Positions 8,412 through 17,503 of a DNA stretch of 64,000 nt are shown here, piece by piece (the first letter of the stretch is position 1; each line of letters begins with the position of its first letter). Below the pieces are notes generated by a model. That model did no database searches, had not been told where the DNA came from, and saw only the letters and a program-made list of their open reading frames with translations. The stretch is from a virus. The DNA lies in the IMG/VR virus record IMGVR_UViG_3300039191_000589, positions 46,098 to 110,097 of that record; one strand, given 5' to 3'. Both the position numbers and the translations under genes were made by a program.

Positions 8412-9728
8412 GTGCAAGTTTCTAATAATAAAGAATTACCTAAATGGTTAAATAACTTCGTTGATGCTTTTGAAGATGGCGATAATGAAACTAAGGTTGC
8501 TAAAGGTGATAATAGAGAAGATAATAATATTGAGGATAAAAATAATCAAGATAGTCAACAAGAAAAATATAGTGAGGTCAATATTGATGATTTAGATGAG
8601 GTTGTATGGAAAGATGAAACTTTTTATGTTATGTTTGATGGTGATGTTGCTACAATACTTAATAAATTTGGTAATACTGTAACAACTCTTCAAGGTACTT
8701 CAACAATAGAGGAGGTTAATGAAGAATTAAATGGTAAAGAAGTAGTAACTTCTAAAGAAAATAATCCTTTTGAAGAAGAAATTGAAAAAGTTTCTCCTTA
8801 TCGTGAAGAAATTGAAGGGTTTGATGAACAACAACCTAATAACAACAATAATAATCAAATGACTAACCAACAACCTAATAACAACAATAATAATCAACAA
8901 CAACAGCCTAATAATAACAATAATAACCAACAACCTAATAATAACAATAATAATCAACAACCTACAGGATTTGATGGTCAACCAGTTCAACAAGCTGAAA
9001 AAATAATTGCTAAGCAAAATGAAAAATTTGAAAAGCAAAGTGAAAAAATTAAACAAAAAGATAAAGAAATTAAAAAATTAAATGAAAAAGTTGCTAACTT
9101 ACAAAATGATTTATCAGATTTAAAGAAAACAATTGAAGCATTAATTCCTCAAGATTATGCTCGTAATAATCCTGGAAATATTTTTGATATAGATTCAGGA
9201 CAATTTGATAAACAACGAAAAGAAGAAGGGGAAGAAGTAGAAAAAACATTAAGAGATATAGAGCAAGAAGTTGATCTTACCACTCCTGAAGGTAGAGCTG
9301 ATTTCGTTGATAAAGTAGATAAAGATGTTAGAAAGAAAGATACTGAAAAAGAGGATTATAATGATTATAAAGATATTGAAGATGCTGAAATTAATTTTAA
9401 TGATATTGATTTAGAAGATGATAATTCAAGAACATTACAAGAAAATGATGATGTTGATAATGAAGTTGATATAGATATTGATTCATTGGATGAAGGAGAA
9501 GAAGTTGTTTTAGATAAAACAGCTAATAAAAAAATGCAAATTGAAAGATTATCAAATAAGAAAAAAATTAAGTTATTTAATAATAATATTTGTCCTAATT
9601 GTGATAGTGAAGAAGAAACCTTGACTAAGCATAATTCAACTGGTAATTTTGAAGGTAAATATTGTGAAGGTTGTGGTTCAGAATTTGCTATTAATACCAA
9701 AACTAATGAAGTTTATTGTAAACAATAA
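8412..9728 (+). CDS. modular protein: Asn/Gln repeats, coiled coil, acidic stretch, C-terminal zinc ribbon
   Basis: GTG at 8412 (the overlapping ATG at 8410 is in another frame), with GGAGGG at 8400-8405. In order: a small domain with VVWKDETFYVMFDGDV (about residues 60-80) likely to be beta-rich; a tandem tract of PNNNNNNQQ units (about 140-190, bases 8827-8960); a long charged coiled coil (about 195-250); an acidic segment (about 280-365); and a C-terminal zinc ribbon with CPNC and CEGC pairs (about 395-425). No catalytic motif. Looks like a virion or scaffold-type adaptor; function unknown. Confidence 0.7.
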   Translation: MQVSNNKELPKWLNNFVDAFEDGDNETKVAKGDNREDNNIEDKNNQDSQQEKYSEVNIDDLDEVVWKDETFYVMFDGDVATILNKFGNTVTTLQGTSTIEEVNEELNGKEVVTSKENNPFEEEIEKVSPYREEIEGFDEQQPNNNNNNQMTNQQPNNNNNNQQQQPNNNNNNQQPNNNNNNQQPTGFDGQPVQQAEKIIAKQNEKFEKQSEKIKQKDKEIKKLNEKVANLQNDLSDLKKTIEALIPQDYARNNPGNIFDIDSGQFDKQRKEEGEEVEKTLRDIEQEVDLTTPEGRADFVDKVDKDVRKKDTEKEDYNDYKDIEDAEINFNDIDLEDDNSRTLQENDDVDNEVDIDIDSLDEGEEVVLDKTANKKMQIERLSNKKKIKLFNNNICPNCDSEEETLTKHNSTGNFEGKYCEGCGSEFAINTKTNEVYCKQ

Positions 9729-9743
9729 AAGGAGGTTATTTAA

Positions 9744-10013
9744 ATGGAAGATTTAAGAAATAATGATACAAACCCTTTAAAGGGGAGTTTTGTTACAGCT
9801 GGTTATAGTGTTGAAGAAGAAAAGGTTAAGGAAATGTTAACTTTTATGGGTGTAGACCCTGATGAAGAAATAATTGCTGATGCTATAGGATATTTAAGTT
9901 CAAATAGTATGGAAATAGATATGAATAATTTACATCAATTTTTACAGACTAAACAAATAATGAGTTCTAAACATACTAATAAAGTTCATGATTTTAGAAA
10001 AAAAAACAAATAA
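9744..10013 (+). CDS. small protein, 89 aa, parent of likely -1 frameshift product
   Basis: ATG with AAAGGAGG at 9728-9735. The product has an acidic helical core (VKEMLTFMGVDPDEEIIADA) and ends in RKKNK. The last codons are AGA AAA AAA AAC AAA TAA, containing the classical A AAA AAC slippery heptamer at 10001-10007. A -1 slip adds about 91 residues from the frame ending at 10282. The size relation (short form and extended form) recalls phage proteins made by programmed frameshifting, such as tail chaperones, but the sequence is not recognisable as one. Confidence 0.65.
   Translation: MEDLRNNDTNPLKGSFVTAGYSVEEEKVKEMLTFMGVDPDEEIIADAIGYLSSNSMEIDMNNLHQFLQTKQIMSSKHTNKVHDFRKKNK
10001..10013 (+). 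other. candidate -1 programmed frameshift site A AAA AAC
   Basis: The heptamer at 10001-10007 lies exactly in the X XXY YYZ register of the 9744 gene and is followed by AAA TAA. The -1 frame is open from here to 10282, and the reading frame it enters has no ribosome site. No obvious stable stem follows in this AT-rich stretch. Confidence 0.55.
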
Positions 10014-10093
10014 CCAAACAAAATAATGATAATGATAGTAATATAATTAAAATTAATAAACCAATTCCTGATGAACAATTATTTAATTCAACT

Positions 10094-10282
10094 ATGAAAA
10101 ATTTATGTTATAAAGAAGTTTCTAATAGTTTTTTAGTTAAAAATATACAAGGGATTGAAATTAATATTACTCGAAGAAATAATCAAGTTAAATCTATTAC
10201 TGGCTATAAAAACAATGAGATTATAGAAATACCAAAAGAAATTATCGAACAAATAAAAAAAGATATAAATCAAGCTTTGTAG
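10094..10282 (+). CDS. 62-aa frame, probably the C-terminal extension made by -1 frameshifting
   Basis: The first ATG is at 10094, but nothing like a Shine-Dalgarno sequence precedes it. The frame is open upstream through the slippery site at 10001. The extension reads an Asn-rich linker and then a compact domain with NSFLVKNIQGIEINITRRNN and a helical end. I treat it as the second half of the 9744 product rather than a separate gene; separate expression from weak initiation cannot be excluded. Confidence 0.5.
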   Translation: MKNLCYKEVSNSFLVKNIQGIEINITRRNNQVKSITGYKNNEIIEIPKEIIEQIKKDINQAL

Positions 10283-10283
10283 T

Positions 10284-10310
10284 AAAAAGAGGGGATTATC
10301 CCCTCTTTTT
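10284..10310 (+). terminator. strong rho-independent terminator
   Basis: A perfect 12-base stem (10284-10295 with 10299-10310), three-base loop, GGGGA/TCCCC core and T tract, directly after the stop at 10282. It separates the upstream run from the portal gene. Confidence 0.9.
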
Positions 10311-10379
10311 ATTTATCTATAAAAAAAGTAAAAAAATTTTATTATTTTTTATATGTTATATATATGGAGGTGAAAATGA

Positions 10380-13300
10380 TTGAGTAGAATAATTACTAAC
10401 AATAACAGTAATAACAATAGTAATAATTCTCAACAAGGAACAATTAATCGAAGATATGCAAATCATGGAAACAATGGTAGTATGATGAAATCAGCTATAA
10501 CTGATAAAAATTCACTACCAAATAATGTACAAAATCAAATAAATAAGAAAAAAGGCCCTAGAGCTAGAACAGCTAACGTTAACCGAAATAATACTAATCA
10601 AAATAATAATGGTGGTATGCAAAAACAAGGTGCAGTACCACGTGGTGGATACAACGGGTATGGTGGTGGTATGGCTAGTGGATCAAGTGCTAACATAAAA
10701 CAATCTAGTCCAGAGTTTTATCATCCATTATTTCAAAATTTAAATATGATGTTACCACGTGATAGAAGGGAAAGAAATGAGTGGTGTAGACACTTTTACC
10801 GGGTTGAACCAATTATTGCTACAGCTTTAGATTTACATACTGAATTTCCTATTTCTGATTTTGATAATGTTGCTTCTGATCCATATATTAAAAAATTCTT
10901 TGATCATATGGCTTTTGATAAATTAAATATGGTTAATTTACTTCTTGATATAGGATTAGAATATTGGAAAATAGGTGATGTATTTCCATTTGGGCAAATA
11001 AATGAATCAGAAGGTATGTGGGAAAAGTTTGTATTATTAAATCCTGATTATATAGATATTCAATCATCAGTATTAGCGGAGGATCCAGTAATGGAATTAA
11101 TTCCTGATGCTGAAATACAATCAATTGTTAATTCAGGTCCAAATGGAAAATATGGTGATATATATGATCAATTACCTGATGATGTAATTAGGCAAGTAAA
11201 AATGGGGAAAAACATTAAATTGGATAGTAGATTAGTTTCACAAATTTCACATAAAGCTGCTCAGTATGAAACTTGGGGAACTCCAGTTATGATGCGTTGT
11301 TTTAAAACATTAATTTATAAAGATAAATTACGACAAGCACAAGATGCAATTGCTAATAGACATATTACTCCTTTAAGGGTAGCGAAGATTGGTCAACCAG
11401 GAGAACCAATGCCTTCGCAGGATGATTTAGATGCTTTTAGAGATACTTTAATGCAAGCTGATCAAGATCCTAATTTCTTTTTAGTATATCATTATGGATT
11501 ACAATTTGAATATGTTGGTTCTAATGGTAAAATTCTTCCACTAAACCAAGAATTTGATTTTATTCAAAAAGAACTAATGAATGGATTAGGAATAAATCAA
11601 GCAATGTTAAATGGTGAAGGTCCTACGTATTCAAATGCACAAGTTGGATATGATACTTTAGCACGTCGTTATATGGCTTATAGGTTGCGTTTAGAATCAT
11701 GGATTAAAAATAAGGTATATAAACCAATAGCTGAAATTCAAGGTTTTTATGAATCAAAGAATGGCGAAATAAGTGCTAGTAATATGACTCCTAAGCAAAG
11801 AAAAATTTCAGCTCAACGAGGTGATATGGAATTAGTTATTCCAGATATTACATGGCGTGAACAAGATTTAACTACTAATCAAAGTGCAATGAATTTTATC
11901 CAACAATTACAACAAAAAGGTTTAATTTCTATGCAAACAGTATTACCAATGTTAAACCTTGATCCTGAAACTGAAAAGAAACAACTTGAAGAAGAAAGAG
12001 GAACAGTATTTGATCCAGATGCACCTAAGACAGGTCCTTTACCAAATCAAGGTAGTGGTTCTGGAAATCCAAAACCAGGCGATAAAAAACCATCAACTCC
12101 AGATAAATCTGATAGTGGTGGAGATTCCGGTGGAGATTCAGATACTACTAAAGAAACAAGTATACAAGATTTTTTCAGTAAAACAGGAAGAATAAAAACT
12201 TCGTCATATAATAAAAAAAATAATAAAGAAAAACAATCAGTAGAAGCAACAATAAATTGGCGAAATACTATGGAACAAATTGGATTAAATAGTCAATTTA
12301 AAAAATATTTAATTTCAATAAATCAAGAAGTAGAAGATTATTATAATGAATTATTAAATAATATTGAAGTTGATATGGAGGAAGATCTAGATGAATTTTC
12401 AGAAAATGTTACAGCAGTATTAGATTATTATACTGAACCAATTGTAAAAATAGGAAAAGAAAAAATAGCAAATACAATTAATGAGGATATTGTTGAAGAG
12501 GAAGAGTTTATTAATCACTATAAAAATAATGATTTAAATGATTTTGAAAAAACTTTAAAGGATGCTTTAAATAATTGTTTTGGTGAATTAAATAATAAAA
12601 AATTATTTGAAGAAATTAGTGAAATTATTTTTGGTTTTTGTTTGAAATTATTTAGATATTCTCAATTATTAGAATGTCTTAATCATAATATTAAAACCGT
12701 TTCACTATCCAGTAATTATAATAGTTGTCCTATTTGTAGAACTAAAAGTAAATTTAATCATAATGTAGGTGATTTGATTGATAATATTGATGAGTTTCAT
12801 GAATCATGTAAATTAGTAATTAAACCTAATATAAAAGAAAGTGTTGAAGAATTATCTATTAAAAATACTAATATTAAATTTATTAATATACCAAAATCAA
12901 TCAAAAATGAAATTGAACCACTAATTAATAAGATAAAAATGTCAACACCAGAATTATTAAGTGATAAAACAATTAAATTTGTTAATAATATAAGTGATTT
13001 AGATGAATTTAATACTTTATTAAATAATAATCATCCTAAAGATAGAGTTAATCAAATTATTAATGATGTTCAAGGGAGTGTTGTTTCATTTGAGTATAAT
13101 AATGAGATATTTATTTCAAATGAACATTTAGAAAATATTAAAAATATTATTCTTAAATCAATATTAAAGGATAAATTAATGTTAAATAATGATTTAGGTT
13201 TTTGGAGAAAAGAATATAATAATAAGAAAAAATCAAAATATATTGGTAATGGAGTATCAATCTATGCTAAACCTTTTATAAATTATTTAGCTGAAGAAGA

Positions 13301-13430
13301 TTTTAAAACATATTTTATTGAAAGTGCTATATATTATATTTTAAATCCACAATTATTAAAATCTATTGATAAAAATAATTATAAACAGCTTAAGGAAAAT
13401 GTATTTAATAATATAGAGTTTAGGGTGTGA
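10380..13430 (+). CDS. phage portal protein with C-terminal minor-head-like domain
   Basis: TTG start at 10380 with GGAGGTG at 10365-10371. Residues 1-110 are a disordered Asn/Gly-rich arm. Residues about 115-545 are a portal protein, the ring through which DNA is packaged: RRERNEWCRHFYRVEPIIAT, a YWKIGDVFPFGQ strand, a LNPDYIDI segment, and helices with the YHYGLQFEYVG and NQAMLNGEGPTYSNAQVG pattern seen in large-phage portals. A Pro/Gly/Ser linker (about 545-600) leads to a 400-residue helical region with CPIC near residue 783 and HESCKLVI near 812, the Cys/His layout of SPP1 gp7/Mu F-type minor head proteins. At 1016 residues it is about twice a normal portal. It heads the capsid operon. 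Confidence 0.85.
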   Translation: MSRIITNNNSNNNSNNSQQGTINRRYANHGNNGSMMKSAITDKNSLPNNVQNQINKKKGPRARTANVNRNNTNQNNNGGMQKQGAVPRGGYNGYGGGMASGSSANIKQSSPEFYHPLFQNLNMMLPRDRRERNEWCRHFYRVEPIIATALDLHTEFPISDFDNVASDPYIKKFFDHMAFDKLNMVNLLLDIGLEYWKIGDVFPFGQINESEGMWEKFVLLNPDYIDIQSSVLAEDPVMELIPDAEIQSIVNSGPNGKYGDIYDQLPDDVIRQVKMGKNIKLDSRLVSQISHKAAQYETWGTPVMMRCFKTLIYKDKLRQAQDAIANRHITPLRVAKIGQPGEPMPSQDDLDAFRDTLMQADQDPNFFLVYHYGLQFEYVGSNGKILPLNQEFDFIQKELMNGLGINQAMLNGEGPTYSNAQVGYDTLARRYMAYRLRLESWIKNKVYKPIAEIQGFYESKNGEISASNMTPKQRKISAQRGDMELVIPDITWREQDLTTNQSAMNFIQQLQQKGLISMQTVLPMLNLDPETEKKQLEEERGTVFDPDAPKTGPLPNQGSGSGNPKPGDKKPSTPDKSDSGGDSGGDSDTTKETSIQDFFSKTGRIKTSSYNKKNNKEKQSVEATINWRNTMEQIGLNSQFKKYLISINQEVEDYYNELLNNIEVDMEEDLDEFSENVTAVLDYYTEPIVKIGKEKIANTINEDIVEEEEFINHYKNNDLNDFEKTLKDALNNCFGELNNKKLFEEISEIIFGFCLKLFRYSQLLECLNHNIKTVSLSSNYNSCPICRTKSKFNHNVGDLIDNIDEFHESCKLVIKPNIKESVEELSIKNTNIKFINIPKSIKNEIEPLINKIKMSTPELLSDKTIKFVNNISDLDEFNTLLNNNHPKDRVNQIINDVQGSVVSFEYNNEIFISNEHLENIKNIILKSILKDKLMLNNDLGFWRKEYNNKKKSKYIGNGVSIYAKPFINYLAEEDFKTYFIESAIYYILNPQLLKSIDKNNYKQLKENVFNNIEFRV

Positions 13431-13434
13431 TTAT

Positions 13435-13779
13435 ATGAATATAGGAATTATTTGTAATATAAATGATAATAAACCTATTGGAGTTATTGGAATTGAAGAT
13501 AGTGGTGGAGAAGTTGATTTTATTACTCAATCAGAAAAACTTAATAGTGCTATAAGTATAATTTTAGAGCAAGATAAAATTAAAATGCCAATTAAAGAAG
13601 GTTTAGAACAAAACGAAATTATTAGAAATAAATATGTTACTTCAAATACTCCTCATTATTTATCTGGAATTAATTATAATTTACCTCGTCCTTGGAGAAT
13701 ATTAGGGGTGAGGTATCTAAAGGGAACCTTACAAGATCAATTAAAGAAAATGTATGATGAAATAAATCAATTAGAATAA
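13435..13779 (+). CDS. unknown protein, 114 aa, in head operon
   Basis: ATG at 13435, four bases after the portal stop, so probably translationally coupled; GGGTG at 13423-13427. The N-terminus (MNIGIICNINDNKPIGVIGI) is a beta hairpin-like strand pair with a GG turn. The C-terminal half has PRPWRILGVRYLKGTL and a helix. No family recognised. Confidence 0.65.
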   Translation: MNIGIICNINDNKPIGVIGIEDSGGEVDFITQSEKLNSAISIILEQDKIKMPIKEGLEQNEIIRNKYVTSNTPHYLSGINYNLPRPWRILGVRYLKGTLQDQLKKMYDEINQLE

Positions 13780-13793
13780 GAGGGGGTGTTTTA

Positions 13794-14135
13794 ATGAAAA
13801 GACTAATAAAAAAAGAGGGTAATAATGTATCTCCAAAAATGCATGAAGAAGTTGAAAAACATATAGAAGATTCTAATAAAGGTAAAAATAGATCAAGAGA
13901 ATTATATTCTCAACAAGAATATATTACAGCCAAAAGAATTTTAGCGGAAATACCTGTTACTCCAACCAATGAAAGGATTTATGAATTAGTTGAAGATATA
14001 AAAAAAGGAGAGTTTAAAGATATTTCTACTGTTGCTCAAGCGAAAAAGAATTGGTCTGATTGGGTAAAAAGAACCACTACAATTTTAAAAGATCGTGGAG
14101 TAATTGGAACACAAGTTAATAATAATATAGAATAA
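13794..14135 (+). CDS. unknown protein, 113 aa, MKRLIKK-type N-terminus
   Basis: ATG with AGAGGGGGTG at 13778-13787. The first residues MKRLIKKEG belong to the recurrent N-terminal motif of this genome. The rest is helical and charged (SRELYSQQEYITAKRILAEI), ending in a helix with WSDWVKRTTTILKDRGVIG. Lies between portal and protease genes; a head-assembly role is positional inference. Confidence 0.65.
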   Translation: MKRLIKKEGNNVSPKMHEEVEKHIEDSNKGKNRSRELYSQQEYITAKRILAEIPVTPTNERIYELVEDIKKGEFKDISTVAQAKKNWSDWVKRTTTILKDRGVIGTQVNNNIE

Positions 14136-14156
14136 TATAAATGGAGGCTGGTTTTT

Positions 14157-14696
14157 ATGAGTAAAGTTAAAATTAAAAATAATATGAAAAATACTACATT
14201 AACATTAGGAAATAAAAAGGTTGGTTTTAATAAAACAATTAATTTAACTAATGAGGAATTTAATAAATATATTACATTAGATATGATTAATAATAATGAT
14301 GTTATTTTAATGGAAAAAATTCCTAATAAACTTGATGAGCTAAATAATTCTACTGGTGATGTTGATACAATTGATGAGGTAAAAGAAATAATTGATAATA
14401 TTAATAATAGTATTGATTCATTAGAAACAACAACTAGTTCACTTCAAAGTACAACTGGTGATTTATCCACTGAAAATTCTAATTTATCTAATGAAATTAA
14501 TACAATTAATGAGGATTTATCCTCTATTAAAACTGATATTACTAATTTACAAACTGATGTATCTTCATTACAAGATAATTTATCACAATTAACTACCGAC
14601 GTAAGTACAAATAGTGATGATATTTCCACAATTGAGACAGATTTAATAAATTTAGAAGATAGAATAACACAATTAGAAAATAATACAACTGCATAA
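14157..14696 (+). CDS. coiled-coil fibre-like protein, 179 aa
   Basis: ATG with TGGAGG at 14141-14146. Residues 1-65 form a small domain with KTINLTNEEFNKYITLDMI, related in layout to the starts of the proteins at 43745 and 54710. Residues about 70-175 are an uninterrupted heptad coiled coil rich in L, I, S, T and D (for example SLQDNLSQLTTDVSTNSDD), like trimeric phage fibre stalks. A terminator follows, so this is the last gene of the portal transcript. Confidence 0.7.
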   Translation: MSKVKIKNNMKNTTLTLGNKKVGFNKTINLTNEEFNKYITLDMINNNDVILMEKIPNKLDELNNSTGDVDTIDEVKEIIDNINNSIDSLETTTSSLQSTTGDLSTENSNLSNEINTINEDLSSIKTDITNLQTDVSSLQDNLSQLTTDVSTNSDDISTIETDLINLEDRITQLENNTTA

Positions 14697-14702
14697 TTTA
14701 TT

Positions 14703-14735
14703 AATAGAAGGGTTTTTTCCCTTCTATTTTTTTAT
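14703..14735 (+). terminator. rho-independent terminator
   Basis: Perfect 10-base stem (14703-14712 with 14719-14728), T6 loop, T-rich tail; 6 bases after the coiled-coil gene. Confidence 0.85.
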
Positions 14736-14804
14736 TTTATTATATTTTTTTATCTTATGTTTATTTAAAATATGAACAATAATATTATTTAAGGTGGTGA
14801 AGGT

Positions 14805-15728
14805 ATGTTAATTAAAACTGATACACAATTTAAAATTAATGATTATTATACCAACAAAGATGAAATAACTTTTGTTACTAATAAAGAGCCTGATTTTAAT
14901 TTATTAAAACAATCAGATACATTGAAGGTTAATAAAAAAGTAAAAAAAATTATGAAAACAGCAAAAAAGGTTAAAATTGCTCCTAAAGAAAGTGATTTTA
15001 TTTATGTAAGAAATAGAGCTGTTTCAGCAGGGAATGTAATTGATAAAAAAAATGGTGAAACACAATTAATTCCAATTGATGAATTTTATAAGTTTTTTGA
15101 GAAATATGCTAATAAAGTAAGAGGGGCAAATGATAATGGAGATTTCTTTTCCCATGAAGAGTTAAAAAGAACTTATAAAACGTTTATAGGTAAATCTGCT
15201 TTTGTTGATCATCAAAATGATAATGTAGAAGATGCTCGTGGTATTATTTTAGATGCAGTATATAATGAAAAAGGTAGGTTTGTTGAACTATTAAAAGCAG
15301 TAGATAAAAAAGCATATCCTGAATTAGCAAGAGGAATCGAATTGGGATATATTACAGATACTTCAATGGGATGTCGTTGTGGTTATTCTATATGTTCAAT
15401 TTGTCAAAATGAAGCTACAACTGAGGATGAATTTTGTGAACATGTTTTATATTATAAAGGTACTTCATATAATGGATTGCCGGTTTTTGAGGATAATAGA
15501 GAAATTGAATTTTTTGAAGATTCATTTGTTACTCAAGGTGCTGATGAAGATGCTAAAATTATGGAGAAGGTTGCTAAAATACAAAAAAATACTACTATTA
15601 AAAAACATAATAAAAGTTCACATAATAATAAACTAATGCAAAAAATTGCTAATGAACAAAATAAAAGAACTCGAAAAGGTAGAGTTAATACAATGTCAAA
15701 TAAATTAAATAATTTACCTTGGACTTAA
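14805..15728 (+). CDS. prohead (head maturation) protease
   Basis: ATG with AAGGTGGTGAAGG ahead. After a 55-residue lead, the core begins DFIYVRNRAVSAG. KSAFVDHQNDNVEDARGIIL (about residues 130-150) places the His-containing strand typical of phage capsid proteases, and ELARGIELGYITDTSMGC gives the later strand and helix. A zinc knuckle-like insert follows: CRCGYSICSIC with TEDEFCEHV (about 188-215), as known in prohead proteases of large phages. The basic end (residues after 265) is probably a removable tail. It would cleave scaffold and capsid proteins during head maturation, which fits its place just before scaffold-like and capsid genes. Confidence 0.75.
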   Translation: MLIKTDTQFKINDYYTNKDEITFVTNKEPDFNLLKQSDTLKVNKKVKKIMKTAKKVKIAPKESDFIYVRNRAVSAGNVIDKKNGETQLIPIDEFYKFFEKYANKVRGANDNGDFFSHEELKRTYKTFIGKSAFVDHQNDNVEDARGIILDAVYNEKGRFVELLKAVDKKAYPELARGIELGYITDTSMGCRCGYSICSICQNEATTEDEFCEHVLYYKGTSYNGLPVFEDNREIEFFEDSFVTQGADEDAKIMEKVAKIQKNTTIKKHNKSSHNNKLMQKIANEQNKRTRKGRVNTMSNKLNNLPWT

Positions 15729-15789
15729 CTTATATTTTATATATTTTATTTTATTTAAATATTAAAGAATTGAAATTAGGAGGAAAAAT

Positions 15790-16341
15790 ATGAAACGGTT
15801 AATAAGAAAAGCATTAATGGATCCTGAAACATTTGAAAATGCGATTGAACAATTAGGTACCCAAGGGAGAGATATTTTAAAAGAAATTGAAGAATTTAAA
15901 TATAAATTAGATCAAGTTACTAGGATTACTCAAAATGATGAACAATTAACTAATAAATTAGAAAATAAAAAAAATGCTGTAGATAAAGCTGCTAATCAAT
16001 TATATACAATTATATTTGATTTGGAAAATTTAGATATAACTCAATTATATCATCAATATGATGAAAATGTAAATGATCAAATGCCTCATAATCCATCTGA
16101 TACACCAGAACAGCCTGGGGATATGAATACTAATGATGAAGAAAATGAACGCGAATATGACTCACCTGATGACACTGAGGATATTGAGACGCCTGATAAT
16201 CCTAATAGTGATAATAATGAAGATGAAAATAATGAAGATAACGAAGATAATGAAAGTGGAGATAATGAAAATAATGATGATGGTGAAGAAGAAAATAATG
16301 AAGAAAATGAAAATAATGAAGAAAATGAAGAAAATAACTAA
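15790..16341 (+). CDS. scaffold-like protein, coiled coil plus very acidic tail
   Basis: ATG with TTAGGAGG ahead. Starts MKRLIRKALMD (recurrent basic motif), continues as a coiled coil (about residues 20-95), then about 75 residues composed almost only of D, E, N, P and S. Position between prohead protease and capsid genes and this charge pattern fit a scaffolding or core protein removed by the protease; sequence alone does not prove it. Confidence 0.6.
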   Translation: MKRLIRKALMDPETFENAIEQLGTQGRDILKEIEEFKYKLDQVTRITQNDEQLTNKLENKKNAVDKAANQLYTIIFDLENLDITQLYHQYDENVNDQMPHNPSDTPEQPGDMNTNDEENEREYDSPDDTEDIETPDNPNSDNNEDENNEDNEDNESGDNENNDDGEEENNEENENNEENEENN

Positions 16342-16370
16342 TATTTTTAAAAGAAAGGAGTATTAAGATT

Positions 16371-17372
16371 ATGAAGAATAAAAAATTGGGTATTAAAGTT
16401 ATTGATAAAATTAATAATGATCAAAAAACATCAACGAAAAAAAATGGATATAAAATAAAACTTTCCAACAATTCTCGGCTAAAGAAAAAGGAAAGTAAAC
16501 AAGAATATGTTGATGATATTCAAACTCAAGTTTCTCCTTTAAGCCCACAAATATCTAAAAATGAACAAAATAAAGATCAAAAAGATAAAGAGGTTAGTAA
16601 GGATGAAATTGAAGAAATTAAAACAAAAAGAAAAGTTAATCAATTAAAACAAGAACAAAATAAAAAGCAATCAGATAAATTAAAAGGTGATTTAGCCGAT
16701 GAATTAATTGATATTGCCGTTATGAAAGATATGATTGCCGAAGAAGATGTTGAAATAGAAAAACAAAAAATAATTGCAATGAATGATGAAGAATATAAGA
16801 AATATAAAGAAAAAGTTGTAAATTATGAAGTTAATGGAGAAGTAACTAGTAAGGAAGATGAGTTTGAAGATAAAGAAGAATTAAGTGAGGCTGAAAAAAT
16901 GCTACAAAGAGTTAAAGGAACTGGAGGAAATATTGGAGATTTTTCTAAAGGTCCATCAAAATCATCAATGCCATCTCCTTCATCAATGCCTCAGCAATCA
17001 CAATCTAATGATAATAATAAAAGATCATTAAGTGAAGCAAAAAATAAAAATTTAAGTAATAGTATTACATTTGATAATCAACAAGCTCCTCCTTCTTTTA
17101 AGGATGGGGTTGCTGCAAATTTATCAAAACAATTTAACCAACAAAACAATCAAACATCTAACCAACAAAGTAATCAAATGTCTAACCAGCAAAAAACTGC
17201 TAATAAACAAACAAAAGAAGCTAAAAAAGAGTTACCTGGATTTGAAGATTTACAGGGATTAACTAAACCATTACAAATCTCTGATAAATCATCATCTAAA
17301 TATCCATCAAATAGTAATATTAAACAATTAATTGAAAATTTAGATTGGACAACAATGTCTAAAGTTCATTAA
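16371..17372 (+). CDS. scaffold-like Lys/Gln-rich protein, 333 aa
   Basis: ATG with AAAGGAG at 16353-16359. The N-terminal 70 residues are Lys-rich; residues about 80-170 are a charged helix (KGDLADELIDIAVMKDMIAE), followed by a Ser/Pro/Gln/Asn low-complexity region with NNQTSNQQSNQMSNQQ, and a conserved-looking end (IKQLIENLDWTTMSKVH). The end resembles that of the protease gene product (LNNLPWT), which may mark shared processing sites. Next to the capsid genes; likely scaffold, head core or minor capsid component. Confidence 0.55.
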   Translation: MKNKKLGIKVIDKINNDQKTSTKKNGYKIKLSNNSRLKKKESKQEYVDDIQTQVSPLSPQISKNEQNKDQKDKEVSKDEIEEIKTKRKVNQLKQEQNKKQSDKLKGDLADELIDIAVMKDMIAEEDVEIEKQKIIAMNDEEYKKYKEKVVNYEVNGEVTSKEDEFEDKEELSEAEKMLQRVKGTGGNIGDFSKGPSKSSMPSPSSMPQQSQSNDNNKRSLSEAKNKNLSNSITFDNQQAPPSFKDGVAANLSKQFNQQNNQTSNQQSNQMSNQQKTANKQTKEAKKELPGFEDLQGLTKPLQISDKSSSKYPSNSNIKQLIENLDWTTMSKVH

Positions 17373-17503
17373 AATTTTAAAAAAACTGTTATATTTAGTT
17401 TTAAAAATAGTATATAATAATTGAAATGATATTTTGTTGCAATAGTTGTAAATCAGCAACATAAAAAAATATAAATATATTTTCATTTGGAGGTGCAAAT
17501 TAA

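Noticed and set aside
8827-8960. Regularly spaced repeat that could look like a CRISPR array
   Set aside because: Units are adjacent, in frame and encode PNNNNNNQQ; there are no unique spacers of constant length.
8727-9056. Long minus-strand frame opposite the Asn/Gln repeat gene
   Set aside because: It is the complement of AAT/CAA-rich coding sequence, gives a Leu/Ile/Val-rich nonsense product and has no ribosome site.
9365-9700. Minus-strand frame opposite the zinc-ribbon end of the 8412 gene
   Set aside because: A shadow of acidic codons on the + strand; no start context and hydrophobic low-complexity product.
17437-17461. GTTGC...GCAAC hairpin before the decoration gene as a riboswitch
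   Set aside because: A 5-base stem with a 15-base loop only; no conserved aptamer features seen.
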